A DNA stretch of 37,090 nt. Origin: Branchiostoma floridae (Eukaryota; Chordata; Leptocardii; Amphioxiformes; Branchiostomatidae). Both the position numbers and the translations under genes were made by a program. Shown piece by piece: positions 32,573 to 37,090 of the stretch; within the stretch, counting starts at the first letter, position 1; the number at the start of each line of letters is the position of its first letter. Under the pieces are notes generated by a model. The model saw nothing but the letters and a program-made list of their open reading frames with translations, made no database searches and was not told where the DNA came from. The stretch is from positions 99,917 through 137,006 of the forward strand of contig NW_023365793.1 of the NCBI RefSeq assembly GCF_000003815.2. Direction: 5' to 3'.

Positions 32573-32891
32573 ACGGCAAATGTCAATACAAACCCGATGG
32601 TGAATTTATTGATGTCAAAGTAGTATTTGCCAGCAATCATAGTCGACGATACTGCGTTTTATACTCAGCTCAAGAAAGCCTGTTCGTTTGTGCACGGTTT
32701 CATTTCACAGTAACTGAAACTTGAGTGAAAGCCATGAAAGCATTCCGAAAACGTTCCGGAAATGCCTCTCCACGGAAGAGATGCATAATGGGATAGTGGC
32801 GTTTACGGATAAGAACTTGACCCGAATACGATCTTTGTGTGTAACATGACGTACCACCATCGGCCGTATCGTGGCGCTGCAAATGCATGGA
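32573..32891. repeat. Segmental duplication, copy 1
   Basis: Matches 33098-33477 in order and orientation: ACAAA(C/G)CCGATGGTG, TTTATTGATGTCA, ATAGTCGAC, then a long block from GCATTCCGAAAACGTTCCGG through TCGGCCGTATCG to GCGCTGCAAATGCATG. An open frame on the minus strand across the long block is kept in both copies. Confidence 0.8.
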
Positions 32892-33097
32892 CAGCTCCAT
32901 CATAGTCAAAGGGCTGCATAAAGTTTCCAAAGCGCGCGCACTTTTTATTAGCCTGGGTACCATACGAATTACTACAAGGGCCCCTTATAATAACTGGTCC
33001 ATGATTTTTCAGGGTAGGTAGCGTACGGTGCACTGGTATGAATGGAATGCCCCTGGCCCAGGCTGACTTTTTCTTGCACCTTGAAAGCTACGAGACG

Positions 33098-33477
33098 GGA
33101 AATGCCAATACAAAGCCGATGGTGTCTTTATTGATGTCATTGTATTTACAAGCAATATAGTCGACTCAATACAACTCAAGCTGCCAGGTGGCTTTCAACG
33201 TCGAGGGAATGGTATTTTGCAATTGTAATTTCAAATGCAAAACATGTCAGAGCCTTGTACGTATATTTAACACATGCCTGTGCAAGGTTTCCTTTCACAT
33301 TTATACTGATGCTTGAGTTAAAGCATTCCGAAAACGTTCCGGAAATGCCTCTCCACGGAAGAGATGCATAATGGGATAGTGGCGTTTACGGATAAGAACT
33401 TGACCCAAATACGATATTTGCGTGCAGCGTGTCGTACCACCATCGGCCGTATCGCGGCGCTGCAAATGCATGTACAG
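33098..33477. repeat. Segmental duplication, copy 2
   Basis: Partner of 32573-32891, offset about 525-583 bp because of an internal insertion. The best conserved block is 33323-33477. No known protein or element is recognised in it. Confidence 0.8.
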
Positions 33478-34096
33478 CGCCTTCAGATGCCGGTGTTTCG
33501 TTTCCTCGTATCTTCGCAAAACGATTGATATCCCGGATATCAACTTACTAATATAGGACCATATACTGTACACTGTGAGGACTTGTGTTTTGGACTACTT
33601 GAAAGCGTCGGCACGGAAAGGCAAACACAAACGAAGCCCGTACGTCCGTATGCGTCCCGAACATGTTGCTCAGCATTTCAGATGCGTCATGGGTCGGTTG
33701 CGTTCCTTTACAAAACAAGAGTTGAATTATTAGCCTCCTCCTCAGGACTTCCTGTGGGACAGGGTGTTGGTGTATTTGTTTCTTTTTTTTTGGGGGGGGG
33801 GGGGGTTAACACGTCGCGACCAGGTTTTGCACCGGCAATGTTCGGGGCAAGAAGGAATATATGTCGGGAAAAGAGTATCGACTGATGTGTGTTGTACTGA
33901 TATTGGTCGTACAGTGGCGCTGTTGAGATTGATTTGTACACGACTTTGCGCATGTCTCTACTCATTTGTTATTGAGCATTCCTTGGGATTCATGTCGACA
34001 CTCCTACCCGGCTGAAACAACTCTACTCTACTCTTTACCACGACCAGTGCTGACCATACTTTACCTGGCGACATCTGACTGGGTCAATCGACAACG
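33478..34096. other. Non-coding stretch before the RFX/DBF4-like gene
   Basis: Contains a T9-G13 homopolymer junction near 33782-33806 and no supportable gene. The promoter of the gene starting at 34097 should lie here; no clear element is identified. Confidence 0.4.
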
Positions 34097-36400
34097 ATGT
34101 TTACGAATGTGTACAATTTGCAAGCTTTAAATTGGTAGGTACATTTTTGTACATACATACAAAGTATTCTCCAAGCAGAGGCTGGGAAGNNNNNNNNNNN
34201 NNNNNNNNNNNNNNNNNNNNNNNNNNNNNNNNNNNNNNNNNNNNNNNNNNNNNNNNNNNNNNNNNNNNNNNNNNNNNNNNNNNNNNNNNTTCCCAGCCTC
34301 TGCTTGGCGAATACACACAAAACAACATGGCAGGCCTTGGTTGTATTTTTTTAAATATATATCACACTGCTTTCTGCTATCTAAACATCTGACAGGAAGC
34401 CATTGGAGACTACTGCTGATCTGCTTCTCGCATGTCTGGTTTTGTCTCCTGTGAATCTCCTGTGGGTTTGAAAATCAGGAGGGGGGAGGGGAGAGTGGAG
34501 AGGACATATTGACCCTGTTAATAGTGTTATGCATCTGGAGTTCTATCTCGCATAAACTTTCATAATCATTATTCTGTCCTGAATTATTCCTTTTTTTTAT
34601 TCTTCGTTTGTATACAGTATCCACGTTGTCTTGTACTGCATAAAGAAGAAGAAAAAAAGTCACGCCCTCTGAGATCTTAGGAAGGCCCAGAGCCGGGTTA
34701 CCAGTACTAGCTATAGCAGTAGCCTGAGCTGCGTTCCTAGCGACGGCCCTACTCTCTAAGAGTAGAGGTTAGACTCCGGCTGTTTTTTGACATTTTTTTC
34801 GGTGTGTTTGTGGAGGGGGGGGGGGGGGTGTGTGGTTGGCGGACATCAAGATTTCAATACAAAAATAGAAAGCCCGATAAAAACGCACTAAAAAAAAACG
34901 TCAAAAACAGCCGGAACCTAACCTCTGCTTGGAGAGTACATTTGTCGCCATAGTCAAAATGCCCCTGCCAGGCTCGATCCACAGGTTGCTGGAAAATAGT
35001 AGAAACGGGCCAAATAGACAGGCAGATCTAACATAACGGAGGAGTATACTCCAGTATAGGAGTACAGTTTGGACTCCCAAAAAGTTGTATAAGTATTTCT
35101 GTTCATGTTTATTGGTAATATACGCCTGGAATCATATAGTGTCATGGGAATAAATATAGCCATAGTTAAAGCCAATACAGTGCATTTTGTTCATGTCTGA
35201 TTAGCTGAAGACAAGACAACGTCAATGGAAGGCAGGATATCATCATTAATTAATGCTTTGTGACAAAATAACATTTTGTGTGTCTTCAGGATCAACCAAC
35301 ATCTGGAATGTACGGAAGACTGCCGTAATGACAAGCTGCAATTTCAAGAGATAACTCGTCGCTTCCAAGAGAGTACTTCACTTCCGACAGAGGAAACGAC
35401 GCTGTCCAAACTGATCCATCATCAGTTTAGAGGAAAGTTTAAAAAGGGGAGGTTGGGAACTTTAAGGAAAAGCTTCTACCTTGGAATGAGATGGAGGATA
35501 CCCTTGACCTCAAATGCATCACGCGCACCCACTCAATACGCAAGCAGCAAAGCCGGCCCATTGCAAGATATAGATAGTACAGTAGCGAGAAGCGAAAGTA
35601 ATTCAACACAAAAAATGTCATCTCCGACAAAAGTAACGACCCAGTCTTCATGTTCATCTCAAGCACATCTCCCCCCTTTCATTGACCCATCGGACAGTGA
35701 TGAAGATGGACATATGACTTCTAGAAGTCACAATGCGCATGAAGATGTAGCTCCATCTAACAGTTTTAGCGGTGAAAGAGTGTATATTTATGAAATTGGA
35801 ATGAACCAGCAGTTACTGGGTAGCTTGCGTAAGGTTATACGCCATCAAGGAGGACAGGTCGACAGTTTCCTAGACATAAACACCACGTGCATTGCGTATA
35901 ACTGGCGTGGCATTTTAGCCTCCCTAGACCCAAAGGGAGACGTTGAAAAGTTGCAGAGTTACGATAAAAAACTGGTTGACATTTCGACCTGGGATTTGCT
36001 CACTATACGAAGACAAACCTACCACAGCATGGATTCGGGTTTATGTGCAAAACAGCTTAAACCTCCATTTATAAAGTTTGCAGACGCGTCAGACAAATAT
36101 AGACCTGTGTTTAAAGAATTTACTGAAAAGGAGTGGCCGACTTCACAAGACTTTTCCCATTGTGATTCCGACAGCGTTCAAGTCGAAGTGCCCTACTTAC
36201 GGAGAGAGAACACTAACAGGGCTAGAAACGGATACTGTGAATGTTGTTGTGTCTACTACATGAATTTAGCATCTCATGTTAAGTCAGAAGCACACTGCAA
36301 CTTTGTTAAAGATAGAAAACACTATGCAAAACTAGACAAATTGATTTCGAAAGCAACACTGTCCTCATATATAAAACAAACTGATTCCACTCATAGCTAA
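34097..36400 (+). CDS. Predicted RFX-domain/DBF4-like composite protein, 2 exons
   Basis: Exon 2 (35290-36400, acceptor TGTGTCTTCAG) is certain as coding; exon 1 (34097-34134, donor TTG|GTAGGT) is a prediction. Joined they give 382 aa. The Met at 34097 follows an in-frame TGA (34076-34078) and has A at -3. The splice makes Trp13, giving LNWINQHLE, which fits the W-L-x2-N-Y-E start of RFX domains. Residues 13-84 align to that winged helix: LSKLIHHQF for FGKLIRxxF, GRLGT for RRLGT, RKSFYLGM for SKYHYYGI. Next come a Ser/Thr linker, acidic PSDSDEDG, a motif N/BRCT-like block (about 175-215; LRKVIRHQGGQVDSFL), DISTWDLLTIRRQ, motif M (271-285, PPFIKFADASDKYRP) and the DBF4 zinc finger with Cys329, Cys332, His342, His348. 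DBF4 activates Cdc7 kinase at replication origins through motifs M and C. The RFX part is a sequence-pattern inference. The long exon suggests an intron-poor or retro-derived origin. Confidence 0.75.
34165..34313. mobile_element. MITE-like inverted repeat interrupted by an assembly gap
   Basis: Arms at 34165-34189 and 34290-34313 are reverse complements over 24 bp with one mismatch (TATTCTCCAAGCAGAGG and its partner). They abut the gap on both sides. The outer sequence matches the end of the element at 34750-34938, so the gap hides the middle of a related element. It lies in the predicted intron of the RFX/DBF4-like gene. Confidence 0.7.
34190..34289. other. Assembly gap (100 N)
   Basis: Exactly 100 undetermined bases bounded by inverted-repeat arms; the true length is unknown. 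It could also hide an exon of the RFX/DBF4-like gene. Confidence 0.99.
34750..34938. mobile_element. MITE, about 189 bp, long terminal inverted repeats
   Basis: The left arm starts TACTCTCTAAG, continues AGAGGTTAG and CCGGCTGTTTTTTGAC, then a T-run. The right arm, read as reverse complement, is TACTCTCCAAGCAGAGG, TTAGG, TTCCGGCTGTTTTTGACG and a T-run. Arms are about 50 bp with a few differences; the middle contains a G-rich homopolymer. There is no coding capacity. The TA at each end could be a TA target duplication of a Tc1/mariner-like transposase; this is inference. Confidence 0.75.
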
Positions 36401-36427
36401 GTGCGTCATGTACAATTCAGGAACTAA

Positions 36428-36433
36428 AATAAA
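36428..36433 (+). other. Polyadenylation signal of the RFX/DBF4-like gene
   Basis: AATAAA lies 28 bp after the TAA at 36398-36400, supporting this as the true 3' end of a transcribed gene with a short 3' UTR. Confidence 0.65.
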
Positions 36434-37090
36434 GCTAAGCCGTCTCATAATGATTCATGTTGACGTTCTTTTCTACAATAATCTGTCAGTGTTGACTTTG
36501 ACTTTATTCAGGTTGTAACCACTGTGGATTGTAACAAAACAACACACTGTGGGCACTAGGCAGCGAGGCTGGTATCGTGGCCACAGACATATAAATAGTA
36601 TTGGGACTCGACACTACAACTAACGTTTTTTAAAGTAATTTTGGGACATGCATATCAGATGACCTAAAGTCGGCGAACAGTGATACTGCTCTTGATGCGT
36701 CCTGCTGATCTTATCGCTCCTAATTGCCTTCATTTGTTCTTTTGCTTCCCCGGAGGTAAATTGCGACCATATGTATTCTCTAATAAAATGTGGGAAGACA
36801 GACTTGTGTTGATTTTGCCCGTACTCAGAGTCACCATGGTGTATTAAAACACTAGAAAAGTACTGAACGCCAACCCTATTCAGACGGTCACATACGTGGG
36901 TCACCCTGAGCTGAAGACGTCAAAATCATAGATCATATAGTACCTTCTGTACTTCCCACCTGTGACATTGGGGAGGTTTTGAACTCTGTTAACCTTAAAC
37001 AGAGTCTGAACTGACTACTTGACCGGCGGAGAAGGAAAATACTAACGATGTACATAGTTAGTTTATAAAACAAAGAAAACAATAGTAAAC
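36434..37090. other. Region downstream of the RFX/DBF4-like gene
   Basis: No supported gene. A 94-codon open frame on the minus strand (36620-36904) has no recognised motif and no clear splice context; it could be an exon of a minus-strand gene beyond the window or chance. Confidence 0.35.

Noticed and set aside
27548-35400. Splicing of the fourth VWA7-like exon directly to the DBF4-like exon
   Set aside because: The phases are compatible (both 2), but it would bypass 7.6 kb and join unrelated families. The nearer 34097-34134 segment gives a Met start and the RFX Trp.
36620-36904. 94-codon minus-strand open frame
   Set aside because: No motif recognised, no clear splice signals and no second exon; kept only as a note in the downstream region.

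Overview
The window looks like animal, probably cephalochordate (amphioxus-type), genomic DNA. Coding sequence is split into short exons with GT...AG borders, introns are AT-rich and full of transposon remnants, and two 100-N scaffold gaps are present (14157-14256 and 34190-34289). The genes are chordate-flavoured: a uromodulin-type D10C/EGF membrane protein, a Ly6/uPAR protein, a VWA7-like protein and a DBF4-like protein. All recognisable host genes lie on the + strand. The species assignment is inference from gene content, not from a search.

Layout. 1-4600: a possible last exon of an upstream gene (218-292), then non-coding DNA holding a foldback-type element (2817-3500). 4698-13326: a 12-exon gene for a type I membrane protein built as signal peptide, [D10C, two-Cys linker, EGF] twice, one more EGF, a transmembrane helix and a short tail; intron 2 carries a decayed LINE (about 5409-6855). 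13530-17187: non-coding, first gap. 17188-18977: a Ly6/uPAR-domain, probably GPI-anchored protein. 20508-27626: the first four exons of a VWA7-like secreted protein, with a repeat-rich 5.9-kb first intron; its VWA part is not found. 28280-33500: mostly repeats, namely a piggyBac-like TTAA element apparently inserted in the 3' UTR of a minus-strand LINE, a CA microsatellite, a 28-bp minisatellite fused to a 243-bp tandem repeat, and a diverged segmental duplication. 34097-36400: a two-exon gene.

The most interesting object is that last gene. Its large exon (35290-36400) carries the DBF4 signatures: a divergent motif N/BRCT-like block, motif M and a complete C-C-H-H motif C. It is preceded in the same exon by a segment that aligns almost without gaps to the RFX winged-helix DNA-binding domain. 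A candidate first exon (34097-34134) supplies an initiator Met and, through a split codon, the Trp expected at the start of the RFX domain. I read it as a predicted RFX-DBF4 composite: a possible Cdc7-kinase activating subunit with its own DNA-binding module. The exon structure and function are inferred and unproven.

The genes do not form a pathway. Three of them encode predicted extracellular or surface proteins and the fourth a predicted nuclear protein.
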